Source of the DNA: Rhizobium sp. Pop5
Lineage (GTDB): Bacteria > Pseudomonadota > Alphaproteobacteria > Rhizobiales > Rhizobiaceae
DNA length: 64,000 nucleotides
Assembly: GCF_024721175.1 (NCBI RefSeq)
Contig: NZ_CP099401.1
Span: 186,001-250,000 of the forward strand
Direction of reading: 5' to 3'
Shown: one piece after another, positions 50,946 to 59,422 of the stretch
How the letters are laid out: each line of letters begins with the position of its first letter
Position numbering within the stretch: position 1 is the first letter of the stretch
Translations under genes and position numbers: made by a program
Notes under the pieces: generated by a model
Databases searched by the model: none
Seen by the model: the letters and a program-made list of their open reading frames with translations, nothing else
Told to the model about the DNA's origin: nothing

Positions 50946-52715
50946 ATGGTCGAGATTCCATCCGGCAGCATCCCCTCCGCCGAAGTCGAGGATGTCGAGC
51001 TTTATCATCCGCACAGCTGGTGGACGAAATATGTGTTCAGCCAGGATGCCAAGATCATCGCCGTGCAATATTCTCTGACCGCCATCTCGATCGGCCTTGT
51101 GGCGCTGGTGCTTTCCTGGCTGATGCGGATTCAGCTCGCCTTTCCCGGCTATCTCTCCTTCATCGATGCCGACCATTATTACCAGTTCATCACCATGCAC
51201 GGCATGATCATGGTGATCTATCTCCTGACCGCGCTCTTCCTCGGCGGCTTCGGCAACTATCTCATCCCGCTGATGGTCGGCGCGCGCGACATGGTATTTC
51301 CTTACGCCAACATGCTGAGCTACTGGATCTACCTGCTTGCGGTGCTGATCCTCGCTGCCGGCTTCTTCGCTCCCGGCGGCCCGACGGGAGCCGGCTGGAC
51401 GCTCTATCCCCCGCAGTCGGTTCTCTCAGGCACGCCAGGCGGTAAGGACTGGGGCATCCTCCTGATGCTGATTTCGCTGATCGTCTTCATCATCGGCTTC
51501 ACCATGGGCGGGCTGAACTATGTGGTGACGGTGCTGCAAGGGCGGGCGCGGGGGATGACGCTGATGCGGATGCCGCTTACCGTCTGGGGCATCTTCACCG
51601 CGACAGTGATGGCGCTCTTGGCCTTTCCCGCACTCTTCGTCGCCTGCGTGATGATGCTGTTCGACCGCCTGCTCGGCACCAGCTTCTTCATGCCCGCCAT
51701 CGTCGAGATGGGCACGCAGTTGCAGCATGGCGGTGGCAGCCCAATCCTCTTCCAGCACCTCTTCTGGTTCTTCGGTCATCCCGAGGTCTATATCGTGGCA
51801 CTGCCGGCCTTCGGCATCGTCTCGGACCTGATCAGCACGCATGCGCGCAAGAACATCTTCGGTTATCGCATGATGGTCTGGGCGATCGTCATTATCGGCG
51901 CCCTGAGCTTCGTCGTCTGGGCGCACCACATGTATGTCAGCGGCATGCACCCAGCCTTCGGCTTCTTCTTCGCCACCACGACGCTGATCATCGCCATTCC
52001 GACGGCGATCAAGGTCTATAACTGGGTGCTGACGCTCTGGCGCGGCGATATCCACCTGACGCTGCCGATGCTCTTTGCGCTCGCCTTCATCGTCACCTTC
52101 GTCAATGGTGGTCTGACCGGCCTCTTCCTCGGCAATGTTGTCGTCGACGTGCCGCTGTCGGACACGATGTTCGTGGTCGCGCATTTCCACATGGTCATGG
52201 GGGTCGCGCCGATCCTCGTCATCTTTGGGGCGATCTATCACTGGTATCCGAAGGTGACGGGGCGCATGCTGGACGAGACGCTCGGCCGGATCCACTTCTG
52301 GATCACCTTCCTCGGCACCTATGCGATCTTCTTCCCGATGCATTATCTCGGCCTGCTTGGCGTGCCGCGCCGCTATTTCGAGATGGGGGAGACAGCCTTC
52401 GTTCCGCCTTCGGCCCATACGCTGAATATCTTCATCACCGTTATGGCGCTCATCGTCGGGGCAGGGCAGATGGTTTTCCTGTTCAATCTCGCCTGGAGCC
52501 TTTTCCGGGGCAGGGAGGCCGGTGGCAATCCATGGCGGGCAACGACGCTCGAATGGCAGACGCCTCAGACGCCGCCGACGCATGGCAACTGGGGCAAGGA
52601 TCTGCCCATTGTTTACCGCTGGGCCTATGACTACAGCGTGCCGGGGGCGGCGGAGGATTTCATTCCGCAGAATGTGCCGGCAACGGGCGGCGTCACCCGG
52701 GAGGCTCCGGCATGA
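50946..52715 (+). CDS. coxN: Cytochrome c oxidase subunit I (CoxN)
   Basis: A 589-residue catalytic subunit with 12 or more helices. Heme and copper ligands are visible: MHGMIM (heme a), GHPEVYI with the tyrosine crosslink and channel glutamate, WAHHMY (CuB), and VVAHFHMVMG. The D-channel aspartate (VGARDMVFP) and K-channel lysine (IPTAIKVYNW) are present, so it is an A-type proton-pumping oxidase. ATG 50946 follows a GGGAAGAGAG stretch. It overlaps coxO by four bases. Confidence 0.95.
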   Translation: MVEIPSGSIPSAEVEDVELYHPHSWWTKYVFSQDAKIIAVQYSLTAISIGLVALVLSWLMRIQLAFPGYLSFIDADHYYQFITMHGMIMVIYLLTALFLGGFGNYLIPLMVGARDMVFPYANMLSYWIYLLAVLILAAGFFAPGGPTGAGWTLYPPQSVLSGTPGGKDWGILLMLISLIVFIIGFTMGGLNYVVTVLQGRARGMTLMRMPLTVWGIFTATVMALLAFPALFVACVMMLFDRLLGTSFFMPAIVEMGTQLQHGGGSPILFQHLFWFFGHPEVYIVALPAFGIVSDLISTHARKNIFGYRMMVWAIVIIGALSFVVWAHHMYVSGMHPAFGFFFATTTLIIAIPTAIKVYNWVLTLWRGDIHLTLPMLFALAFIVTFVNGGLTGLFLGNVVVDVPLSDTMFVVAHFHMVMGVAPILVIFGAIYHWYPKVTGRMLDETLGRIHFWITFLGTYAIFFPMHYLGLLGVPRRYFEMGETAFVPPSAHTLNIFITVMALIVGAGQMVFLFNLAWSLFRGREAGGNPWRATTLEWQTPQTPPTHGNWGKDLPIVYRWAYDYSVPGAAEDFIPQNVPATGGVTREAPA

Positions 52716-53425
52716 GCATCGTCCTGATCTTTCTGGCCGCGATCGCCGCAATCATGATCTGGTGGCTCTCCGGGCAGCGGCTGACGTCCAAGCCCTGGCT
52801 GGAGACCGGATCCGTGCAGATGCCGGTGCATGCCGGCGATGAGCGACCGTCCGTGCCGGCCGTGAAGGTCGGCCTCTTCATCTTTCTCGGTGTCGTCGGC
52901 GCGCTCTTCAGCCTTGCCGTCAGCGCCTATTTCATGCGTGCGGCCTCGGCCGACTGGTGGGGGATGCCGGTTCCGCGATTGCTCTGGGTGAATACCGCGG
53001 CGCTTGCGCTTAGCAGCGGGGCGCTGCAATGGGCCAAACGCGAAGCGCAGCACGGCCGCATGGAAGCGCTGCGGCCGGCGCTCGTCGCCGCGCTTGCCCT
53101 TGCCGTCTTCTTTCTCGCCGGGCAGGTTCAGGCATGGCGGGAACTCGTGGCCGCCGGCTATGTGCTCGCCGACAACCCCGCCAACAGCTTCTTCTACATG
53201 CTGACCGGCCTGCATGGCCTTCATATTCTCGGTGGGCTTGCCGTGCTCGCGCACACGACGGCCAGGGCCTTCGCTGCCGATGTCGCGCCGGAGAGGCTTC
53301 GGCTCAGCGTCGATCTCTCGGCCATTTATTCGCATTTCATGCTCGCCGTCTGGCTGCTGCTCTTCGCGCTCTTTGCCGGCTGGGCCAACGATTTCGTCGA
53401 TCTCTGCCGCACATTGTTGAATTAG
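52712..53425 (+). CDS. coxO: Cytochrome c oxidase subunit III-like (CoxO)
   Basis: A 237-residue integral membrane protein of the heme-copper oxidase subunit III family, with about six to seven helices. FFYMLTGLHGLHILGGLAVL is the family hallmark, and SHFMLAVWLLLFALF closes the sequence (last helix). It overlaps coxN by four bases (ATGA). Together with CoxP it supplies the subunit III part in this type of oxidase. Confidence 0.88.
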   Translation: MSIVLIFLAAIAAIMIWWLSGQRLTSKPWLETGSVQMPVHAGDERPSVPAVKVGLFIFLGVVGALFSLAVSAYFMRAASADWWGMPVPRLLWVNTAALALSSGALQWAKREAQHGRMEALRPALVAALALAVFFLAGQVQAWRELVAAGYVLADNPANSFFYMLTGLHGLHILGGLAVLAHTTARAFAADVAPERLRLSVDLSAIYSHFMLAVWLLLFALFAGWANDFVDLCRTLLN

Positions 53426-53434
53426 GGGGAGCAG

Positions 53435-54154
53435 ATGGCACACACTGTCGCGACGCATGACGAGGCAAACCTCAGGCCGTCAGGCCTACGCGGTGTCGCC
53501 GCCGATTTCAGCTCGGATCAGCGTGCCTTCAAAACCGCCTCCTGGGGCAAGGCGATGATGTGGATCTTTCTGTTGAGCGACACCTTCGTCTTCGGCTGCT
53601 TCCTCATCGCCTATATGACCGCGCGCATGTCGACGCCGGTCGCCTGGCCCAATCCGAGCGAGGTCTTCGCGCTGCATATCGGCGGTGAGGACGTGCCGCT
53701 GATCCTGATCGCGATCATGACCTTCGTACTGATCTCGAGCAGCGGCACTATGGCGATGGCGGTTAATTTCGGCTATCGCCGCGACCGCCGTACGACTGCG
53801 GTGCTGATGCTGCTGACGGCGCTTCTCGGCGCAACCTTCGTCAGCATGCAGGCCTTCGAATGGACGAAGCTGATCACCGAAGGTGTGCGCCCCTGGGGAA
53901 ACCCGTGGGGGGCCGCACAATTCGGATCGACCTTCTTCATGATCACGGGCTTTCACGGCACCCATGTCACGATCGGCGTCATCTTCCTCATCATCATCGC
54001 CCGCAAGGTCTGGCGCGGCGATTTCGACGTGGAACGGCGCGGCTTCTTCACCAGCCGGAAAGGCCGCTACGAGGCCGTCGAGATCATGGGCCTCTACTGG
54101 CACTTCGTCGACCTGGTCTGGGTCTTCATCTTCGCATTCTTCTATCTGTGGTGA
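53435..54154 (+). CDS. coxP: Cytochrome c oxidase subunit III (CoxP)
   Basis: A 239-residue second subunit III-like protein. ASWGKAMMWIFLLSDTFVFG is the first helix; the hallmark FFMITGFHGTHVTIGVIFL and a final LYWHFVDLVWVFIFAFFYLW follow, the latter typical of subunit III ends (both quoted within 20 residues). It is nine bases after coxO. Both subunit III genes look intact. Confidence 0.9.
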   Translation: MAHTVATHDEANLRPSGLRGVAADFSSDQRAFKTASWGKAMMWIFLLSDTFVFGCFLIAYMTARMSTPVAWPNPSEVFALHIGGEDVPLILIAIMTFVLISSSGTMAMAVNFGYRRDRRTTAVLMLLTALLGATFVSMQAFEWTKLITEGVRPWGNPWGAAQFGSTFFMITGFHGTHVTIGVIFLIIIARKVWRGDFDVERRGFFTSRKGRYEAVEIMGLYWHFVDLVWVFIFAFFYLW

Positions 54155-54161
54155 GGTCGTT

Positions 54162-54527
54162 ATGAGCGAGACAACGGCGCATGCAGAAGTCCAAACAACG
54201 CATGCACAGGCACATACCGGACAGCAGCACCCGATCGGGCTCTATTTCCTCGTCTGGGGCCTGCTCTTCGTGCTCAGCGCCTTTTCCTACATGGTCGATT
54301 ACCTCGGCATCCAGGGCTATCTCAGATGGACGCTGATCCTCCTGTTCATGATGCTGAAGGCCGGCCTCATCGTCGCCGTCTTCATGCACATGGCCTGGGA
54401 ACGCCTGGCGCTGGTCTATGCCATCCTGCTGCCGCCGCTCTTGGTGCTGGTCTTCGTGGCGCTGATGGTATCGGAAGCGGATTACACGATCCTCACCCGG
54501 CTCGCCTTCTTTGGTGGTGCGCCCTAG
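54162..54527 (+). CDS. Prokaryotic cytochrome oxidase subunit IV
   Basis: A 121-residue small subunit with a hydrophilic histidine-rich N-terminus (THAQAHTGQQHP) and three helices (LVWGLLFVLSAFSYMVDYL, MMLKAGLIVAVFMHMAW, LLPPLLVLVFVALMVSEADY). It matches the COX4_pro family of caa3/aa3 oxidases. It starts seven bases after coxP and completes the operon. Confidence 0.85.
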   Translation: MSETTAHAEVQTTHAQAHTGQQHPIGLYFLVWGLLFVLSAFSYMVDYLGIQGYLRWTLILLFMMLKAGLIVAVFMHMAWERLALVYAILLPPLLVLVFVALMVSEADYTILTRLAFFGGAP

Positions 54528-54554
54528 ATAGCGCTTCCGGAGAGAAGGTTCGGT

Positions 54555-55157
54555 ATGGCTGAGATCTTGTTGTTCCATCACGCGCAGGGGCTGACGCCAG
54601 GTGTGCGCGCCTTCGCCGATGCCTTGCGGGCCGGCGGCCACGTCGTGCATACGCCCGATCTCTTCGAGGGGCGCACATTCCCAAGCATCGACGAGGGGCT
54701 TGCCTATATCGGTGAGATTGGATTCGACGCCATGAGAGAGCGCGGCGTCGGCGTTGCCGACAAGCTGCCTGCTGCGCTTGTCTATGCCGGGTTTTCATTC
54801 GGCGTGCTGCCGGCACAGAAGCTGGCGCAGACGCGGCCCGGTGCGCGCGGGGCTCTACTCTTCTATTCCTGCCTGCCGATCAGTGGCGAATGGGCCTTCG
54901 GGCCCTGGCCGGACGGCGTCGCAGTCCAGATCCACGGAATGGACAACGACCCGATTTTCGTCGGCGAGGGCGATATCGATGCCGCCCGCGAGATCGTCGA
55001 GAAAGTCGAAGATGCGGAGCTTTTTCTGTACCCCGGCGATCAGCACTATTTCGCCGACAGCTCGCTGCCGTCCTATGATGCGGATGCGACCGCGCTGCTG
55101 ACGACGCGGGTGCTTGGCTTCCTGGATCGCACGTTGATCAATCAGCCGACGCGATGA
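54555..55157 (+). CDS. Dienelactone hydrolase family protein
   Basis: A 200-residue alpha/beta hydrolase. The nucleophile elbow is AGFSFGVLPA with serine (classical dienelactone hydrolase has cysteine); the acid is in HGMDNDPIF and the histidine in GDQHYFADSS. The order and length (~200) fit the family; the Ser for Cys change suggests a different substrate range. It lies 27 bases after the oxidase subunit IV gene and may be co-transcribed, though a functional link is not obvious. Confidence 0.82.
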   Translation: MAEILLFHHAQGLTPGVRAFADALRAGGHVVHTPDLFEGRTFPSIDEGLAYIGEIGFDAMRERGVGVADKLPAALVYAGFSFGVLPAQKLAQTRPGARGALLFYSCLPISGEWAFGPWPDGVAVQIHGMDNDPIFVGEGDIDAAREIVEKVEDAELFLYPGDQHYFADSSLPSYDADATALLTTRVLGFLDRTLINQPTR

Positions 55158-55448
55158 CCCTATTGCTTTCAAGGCCAAGCTGAAGGGAGATGGTCCGGAA
55201 AACCTATGGTCATTCGCTCCGCGAGGCGAAGAGTTCCGGAATCATGGCATGCGCCGTTTCCCGAAGCTTCTCTGCGTTCTGCTCGTCGATATAGCGGTAT
55301 GGACATCGCAATCTGGTGCCAACCGGTCCCCGGTTGCCGATCACGACAGCTCTGAGAATTGATTGATAGCAATGGGCTCGTGCCAGCCCGTTCCGGGTGG
55401 CCGGATGGATCACGCTTCAGACGCCACGGCGCTGAGGATCGACCGTCC

Positions 55449-55820
55449 TTAAGACTTCGGCCGAGAATGTCCCATCAGCGCTTCATACTCTCTGTGGGTC
55501 AATCGTTCGATTGCCTGCAGCTGTGCGGGAATGTCCATCCGCTCGTGCAGGACTGCGGCAATGACGAAGGTTGCATCGTCGACGACAATGTAGACGGCGT
55601 AGTGGTGCTCGATCTTGTGGAGCCGGAAGAGCGAATTCCCGACGCGCTCCTCTTTCTTTGCCTTCACGCGGGCATAGGCTTCAGGGATGCCTTCAAATCC
55701 CACCCGCAGCAGGCGGCCATATGCCTTTGCCTGTTCGGAGGACCATTTCCGCGCCGTTTCGCGAACTGCCAGACGATAGTTATCAAGTGCTGTCGGCAGA
55801 ATGAGCACGCGAGGGGCCAC
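55449..55820 (-). CDS. parE: RelE/ParE-family toxin
   Basis: A 123-residue toxin-like protein. It shows DNYRLAVRETARKWSSEQA, then GFEGIPEAYARVKAKKEERVG, and LFRLHKIEHHYAVYIVVDD with the closing VLHERMDIPAQL (quoted in parts), which follow the ParE/RelE fold. The start is GTG 55820, overlapping the antitoxin stop by one base. ParE (gyrase) versus RelE (ribosome) action cannot be told from sequence alone. It is complete, unlike the relE remnant at 6.4 kb. Confidence 0.8.
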   Translation of the reverse strand: MAPRVLILPTALDNYRLAVRETARKWSSEQAKAYGRLLRVGFEGIPEAYARVKAKKEERVGNSLFRLHKIEHHYAVYIVVDDATFVIAAVLHERMDIPAQLQAIERLTHREYEALMGHSRPKS

Positions 55821-56077
55821 TACCGCAGCTCTTCATCCAGTTCAGCATCGACGGCGTCCAGCGCAGAAAGGGGCAGCATCTCTCCACGCCGGAATTCCTC
55901 TTCCGCACGCAACAGCGAGCGGATGGCATAGCGGCGGTCTTCTTCGCGTGCCATGTCTTCGCGAATGAGCGCGCGCACATATTCGCTCGGCGTCGTATAT
56001 TGGCTCTTCCCGTTGGCGCGCATATCGACGAAGGCGCGCATTTCATCGGGCAAGCTAACATGCAGGCTGCTGGTCAT
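55820..56077 (-). CDS. parD: ParD-type antitoxin
   Basis: An 85-residue antitoxin with an N-terminal ribbon-helix-helix (HVSLPDEMRAFVDMRA and SQYTTPSEYVRALIRED) and an acidic C-terminal tail that binds the toxin. The stop overlaps the parE GTG. AGGAGG lies just before ATG 56077. It should repress its own promoter, probably through the palindrome at 56134-56150. Confidence 0.87.
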   Translation of the reverse strand: MTSSLHVSLPDEMRAFVDMRANGKSQYTTPSEYVRALIREDMAREEDRRYAIRSLLRAEEEFRRGEMLPLSALDAVDAELDEELR

Positions 56078-56133
56078 AACCTACGGCCTCCTAATCCAGA
56101 TTGCTGAATGAATTGTTGTGTATCCGGGTCGCG

Positions 56134-56150
56134 ATGTCAATATTTGACAT
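56134..56150. promoter_or_regulatory. Palindrome upstream of parD
   Basis: ATGTCAATATTTGACAT is a 17-bp palindrome with an imperfect centre, located 57 bases upstream of the parD start, a typical antitoxin operator position. Confidence 0.5.
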
Positions 56151-56260
56151 TTCCTCGATCCCGTCGGGCGGAGAAGATCGACCGGGGTGGCACTGGTCAA
56201 GTCCCTGTCGAGCGTATGGATCAGGCCACGCGACGGAATATGCGAACCGCCGGCAATGCT

Positions 56261-56557
56261 TCAGCGGTCTTCGTGTCGCGCAGCGTGAACGGTCCCTTGC
56301 ATGGCGTCGGCTGCACCCTCGCACCGATAGCCGCGACGCAACTTGCGGCCGGCCATGCGCTCATAGGCAATCGCAGCCTCCTCGGCCGTATCGAACAGTT
56401 CCACTCTCAGCCGACCCTCGGTCCCGATCCGGCCCCAGTTGCGCAGGAGAGAACTGCCACCGAACAAATTCGGCTGGATCGACAGGCGATAGAAGCGCGC
56501 CATGTTCCGAGACGTAACGATCCGGTAGAGCAGCATGATGTCGGCTTTTGCATCCAT
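56261..56557 (-). CDS. Small WGR-domain protein (copy B)
   Basis: A 98-residue stand-alone WGR protein, closely related to the one at 7164-7496: both share MARFYRLSIQP, FGGSSLLRNWGRIGTEGRL, VELFDT and AGRKL. It differs by a shorter, more charged C-terminus (EGAADAMQGTVHAARHEDR). ATG 56557 is used. The ~80 bases upstream are conserved with copy A. It lies next to parDE. Its function is unknown; in PARP proteins WGR recognises DNA ends. Confidence 0.8.
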   Translation of the reverse strand: MDAKADIMLLYRIVTSRNMARFYRLSIQPNLFGGSSLLRNWGRIGTEGRLRVELFDTAEEAAIAYERMAGRKLRRGYRCEGAADAMQGTVHAARHEDR

Positions 56558-56646
56558 AGCCGATCATGCGTGCTCATCGTTTGGCCGTCCAACGCGTTCT
56601 CTGAATCGTTCGCGGCGGATCGATTCACGTCGCTGATGCGTCGCGC

Positions 56647-57276
56647 TCAGATGGCTGAATGAGGGTCGTCGCTGTAGAGATAGATCGGATAGCCGGGACC
56701 GATAACGTCCCGCACGCGATCGAACCACGCCGCAACTGCCGGATAATCGGTTACGACGAAGCCGCAATCTGATGCCCGATGGGCATAGGCGTAAACCGCC
56801 AAGTCCGCGATCGAAAACTCCTCTCCAACCAGATACGGCGTGCCCTTCAACCCGCGTTCCAGTGCGGCAAGGGCGCGGAGCCCGGCCGCACGTTTGGCTT
56901 CGGCCATCGCTGCGTTCAGTTCGAGGCGCCCCGTCAACGTCCAGAAACGCAGCGTGCCGATGACCGGCTCGACGTGATACTGCTCGAAGAACAGCCACTG
57001 CATGACCTTAGCGCGTTGATAGAGATCCGCCGGCAGAAACCGGGTGCCCTCGGCCAGATAGGCGAGGATAGCATTGGACTCTGCGATCGTCCGCCCATCC
57101 TCCAGTTCCAAAACCGGAATGCCTCCTGCCGGATTGAGGGCGAAAAAGGCATCGGTGCGGGCCTCGCCTTCGAAAATCGATAGCAAGCGGGCTTGATACG
57201 GAATGTCCAGCAGCCCGAACAGGACCCTGGCCTTCCAGCCATTCTGCGACGGGAGATAATCGTGAAGCGTGAGCAT
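56647..57276 (-). CDS. Glutathione S-transferase
   Basis: A 209-residue cytoplasmic GST. The N-terminal thioredoxin-like domain has NGWKARVLFGLLDIPYQ, NPAGGIPVLELEDG and the glutathione-contacting ESNAILAYLAEGT. The C-terminal helical domain shows LVGEEFSIADLAVYAY. ATG 57276 has AAGGAGGAA upstream. It probably detoxifies electrophiles; the substrate class is not predictable. It stands between the WGR gene and an exporter gene. Confidence 0.92.
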   Translation of the reverse strand: MLTLHDYLPSQNGWKARVLFGLLDIPYQARLLSIFEGEARTDAFFALNPAGGIPVLELEDGRTIAESNAILAYLAEGTRFLPADLYQRAKVMQWLFFEQYHVEPVIGTLRFWTLTGRLELNAAMAEAKRAAGLRALAALERGLKGTPYLVGEEFSIADLAVYAYAHRASDCGFVVTDYPAVAAWFDRVRDVIGPGYPIYLYSDDPHSAI

Positions 57277-57401
57277 GAATTCCTCCTTTGACGGCGAATT
57301 GATTCTGCACGCTGGCTCGGCATCTGCCACCCGATTTCTGCACGAAGGCCTGGTATGGCGGGCGCGGTCCGGCCAATTTCAACGCATGCAGATTTGCGCT
57401 T

Positions 57402-58631
57402 TCAAGGCGGAGACGAGGTCAAAATTCTGGATTGGCGGGTGCCGAGCAACAGAACGACGGCGGCGAAGAGGGCGACGGAGGAAGCAACTTGAAGCACGGT
57501 CCGAAAGCCATAGGCCTGTGCGATCAATCCCACGGCCGGACCTGCCAATACGCCGCTGATCATCAACGTGTTCCAGTAAATTGCCGTCGCACGCGCCGGC
57601 CGACCTCCGGCATAGGACTGGACAAAACTGATGCCCATACTTGCATAAAGCCCGTAGTACAGCCCCTCCATTGCCGCGCCGACCAACATCTGTGGAAAGG
57701 TTTGGACCGAAGCCAGAACCTGGATGGCGACGACGGCCAACAGCGTTGTGGCCATCAGGGATTTCCGAATCCCAAACCGGGCGATGAGAAGCGGGGTCGA
57801 AAAAATAGCGAGGACTTCGACAAAGGTTTTTACGGTGAAGGCTGTCCCAGGCGCATAGCCGGGCAGGCCAACCTCCTTGATATAGAAGAGAGGCAAGGTC
57901 GAAAACGTCAGAGAGTGGGCGGACGACAGGCAGAACACAAATGTTGCGGCAAGCCAAAGGCCGGGATTTGCGCTGCCGCCTTGGTGGTTTTCGAGGACGT
58001 TTTCCTTGGGCTTGGCCGTAGCATTCTGCGGCTTGACCCACAACCAAAGTGCCAGCCATACAAGCCCGAGCAACAGGCAGAACCTGAAAACTGCGATCTT
58101 GCCCATTTGGTCCGCAACGAGAAAGGATACCGCTGGTCCGACCATCCAGGCCGTGGATGTCGTGGCGCGCATGAAGGCGTTCAGCCGGTTCCGCTCGATC
58201 TGGTGTCGTTCGGCCAAAGCTGCCCCGAGGCTGAACATTGTCGAGACTGCGCTGGTGCTCAGTCCGAACCCGACGACGCCGAATGTCAGCGCCGCCCACA
58301 GAGACGGAACCGTTGACAGAGCGAGGTTCGCCAGCAGGTAGCCGCCCAAGGCGATCCCGATCAGCGCAAAGGCACTTTCGCCGCGGTCAATACGCCTTGC
58401 AAATTGACGATTGACGGTGATTGCAAGGCACGAGAGAGCGCCCGCATAGAGGCTGATTGTCCATGGAGGCTGCTTCAAGCCATCGACGATAAAGAACCCC
58501 ATGAATGGTGCGATCATCGAGTTGCAGACTGTTCCGACGAACAGAAGCATCAGAAGGGGGAGGAGAGTATTTCTATGAGGACGAGACACGGGACCGAATA
58601 TGAAGCTCGTGAGAGGCGCCACGCATCGCAC
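57402..58631 (-). CDS. MFS transporter, sugar-efflux (SetA/SotA)-like
   Basis: A 409-residue MFS protein with 12 predicted helices. NTLLPLLMLLFVGTVCNSMI is helix 1. The middle has a long cytoplasmic loop (KPQNATAKPKENVLENH), and the second half contains YYGLYASMGISFVQSYAGGR, as in SetA-type sugar-efflux transporters. The start is uncertain (GTG 58631 or 58622, no clear ribosome binding site). It could export sugars or toxic analogues; this is by family analogy only. Confidence 0.75.
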   Translation of the reverse strand: MRCVAPLTSFIFGPVSRPHRNTLLPLLMLLFVGTVCNSMIAPFMGFFIVDGLKQPPWTISLYAGALSCLAITVNRQFARRIDRGESAFALIGIALGGYLLANLALSTVPSLWAALTFGVVGFGLSTSAVSTMFSLGAALAERHQIERNRLNAFMRATTSTAWMVGPAVSFLVADQMGKIAVFRFCLLLGLVWLALWLWVKPQNATAKPKENVLENHQGGSANPGLWLAATFVFCLSSAHSLTFSTLPLFYIKEVGLPGYAPGTAFTVKTFVEVLAIFSTPLLIARFGIRKSLMATTLLAVVAIQVLASVQTFPQMLVGAAMEGLYYGLYASMGISFVQSYAGGRPARATAIYWNTLMISGVLAGPAVGLIAQAYGFRTVLQVASSVALFAAVVLLLGTRQSRILTSSPP

Positions 58632-58686
58632 AGCTTATAGGCTTAGGCAATCGGACGCCTCGCCGCTCGTCGAGCCTGTCCCGAAA

Positions 58687-59409
58687 CTACTTTCCATCCA
58701 GCCATTCCTGCAACTCGGCCTCGGCCCGCTCCAGAGCGCTGTAGTTCAGGAGTTTGCGCAGGAAAGCGACGGTCACGGCGCGGGCGCGGAGATTGAAGCG
58801 GCCGTCTTCGTGGTCGTCGCCGGCGCTCTGGTAGACATCCAGCTTGTCGTAGAGCTGCTGCAAACGGTTCTGTACGCTGCGTAGCGATAGGCCCCGGCGC
58901 TTGGCGATTGCCCGGTCGGTGAGGCCGAGCGCGATATCAACGAGGATCTCGTATTCGGAATCGGTGAAACCGTTCGTCTGGCCGAGGCTCTTCTGCTGCA
59001 GGCCTCGCACTTCGCGGTCGATGACGCACTGGCTCTCGATGAAGATCGAGCGCAGCGCAAGCTTCAGCCGCTCGTCGGAGGCGGATTTCAGCACATAGCC
59101 ATAGGCTGCGCCATCCGGCACGATGCGCGAGACGCCGCGCACATAGGCCTCGTCCGAATAATTCGACCAGAACAGGATGCGGGTTTCCGGCCGTTCCTTC
59201 CAGATGGTGCGCGCCGCCTCGATGCCGTTGCGGTTTGCCATCTGCAGGTCCATGACGATATGGGCGGACTTGTGGTCACGGGCGAGCTTTTCGCCGACGG
59301 TTCCGTTTTCCGCCTCGATCACCGTGTCGCATTCCGGCAGCGCCGCATTGACAGCCTCGTGCAGATAGGACCGGTGCAGCGGGTCGTCCTCGACGATCAG
59401 AACCTTCAT
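58687..59409 (-). CDS. NarL/LuxR-type response regulator
   Basis: A 240-residue regulator. The receiver domain has the acidic pocket VEDD (7-9), phosphoacceptor D54 (IVMDLQM), S82 and K108 (VLKSAS). The C-terminal LuxR helix-turn-helix reads ILVDIALGLTDRAIAKRRG followed by LSLRSVQNRLQQLYDKL. ATG 59409 lies 13 bases after the kinase stop, so kinase and regulator are co-transcribed and form a pair. Its probable target is the divergent ABC operon. Confidence 0.9.
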   Translation of the reverse strand: MKVLIVEDDPLHRSYLHEAVNAALPECDTVIEAENGTVGEKLARDHKSAHIVMDLQMANRNGIEAARTIWKERPETRILFWSNYSDEAYVRGVSRIVPDGAAYGYVLKSASDERLKLALRSIFIESQCVIDREVRGLQQKSLGQTNGFTDSEYEILVDIALGLTDRAIAKRRGLSLRSVQNRLQQLYDKLDVYQSAGDDHEDGRFNLRARAVTVAFLRKLLNYSALERAEAELQEWLDGK

Positions 59410-59422
59410 TGCGCCTCTCTCC

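Noticed and set aside
55210..55413. Minus-strand frame of 67 codons between the hydrolase and parE genes
   Set aside because: No convincing ribosome binding site or domain; another frame overlaps it. It could be a gene relic but cannot be supported.
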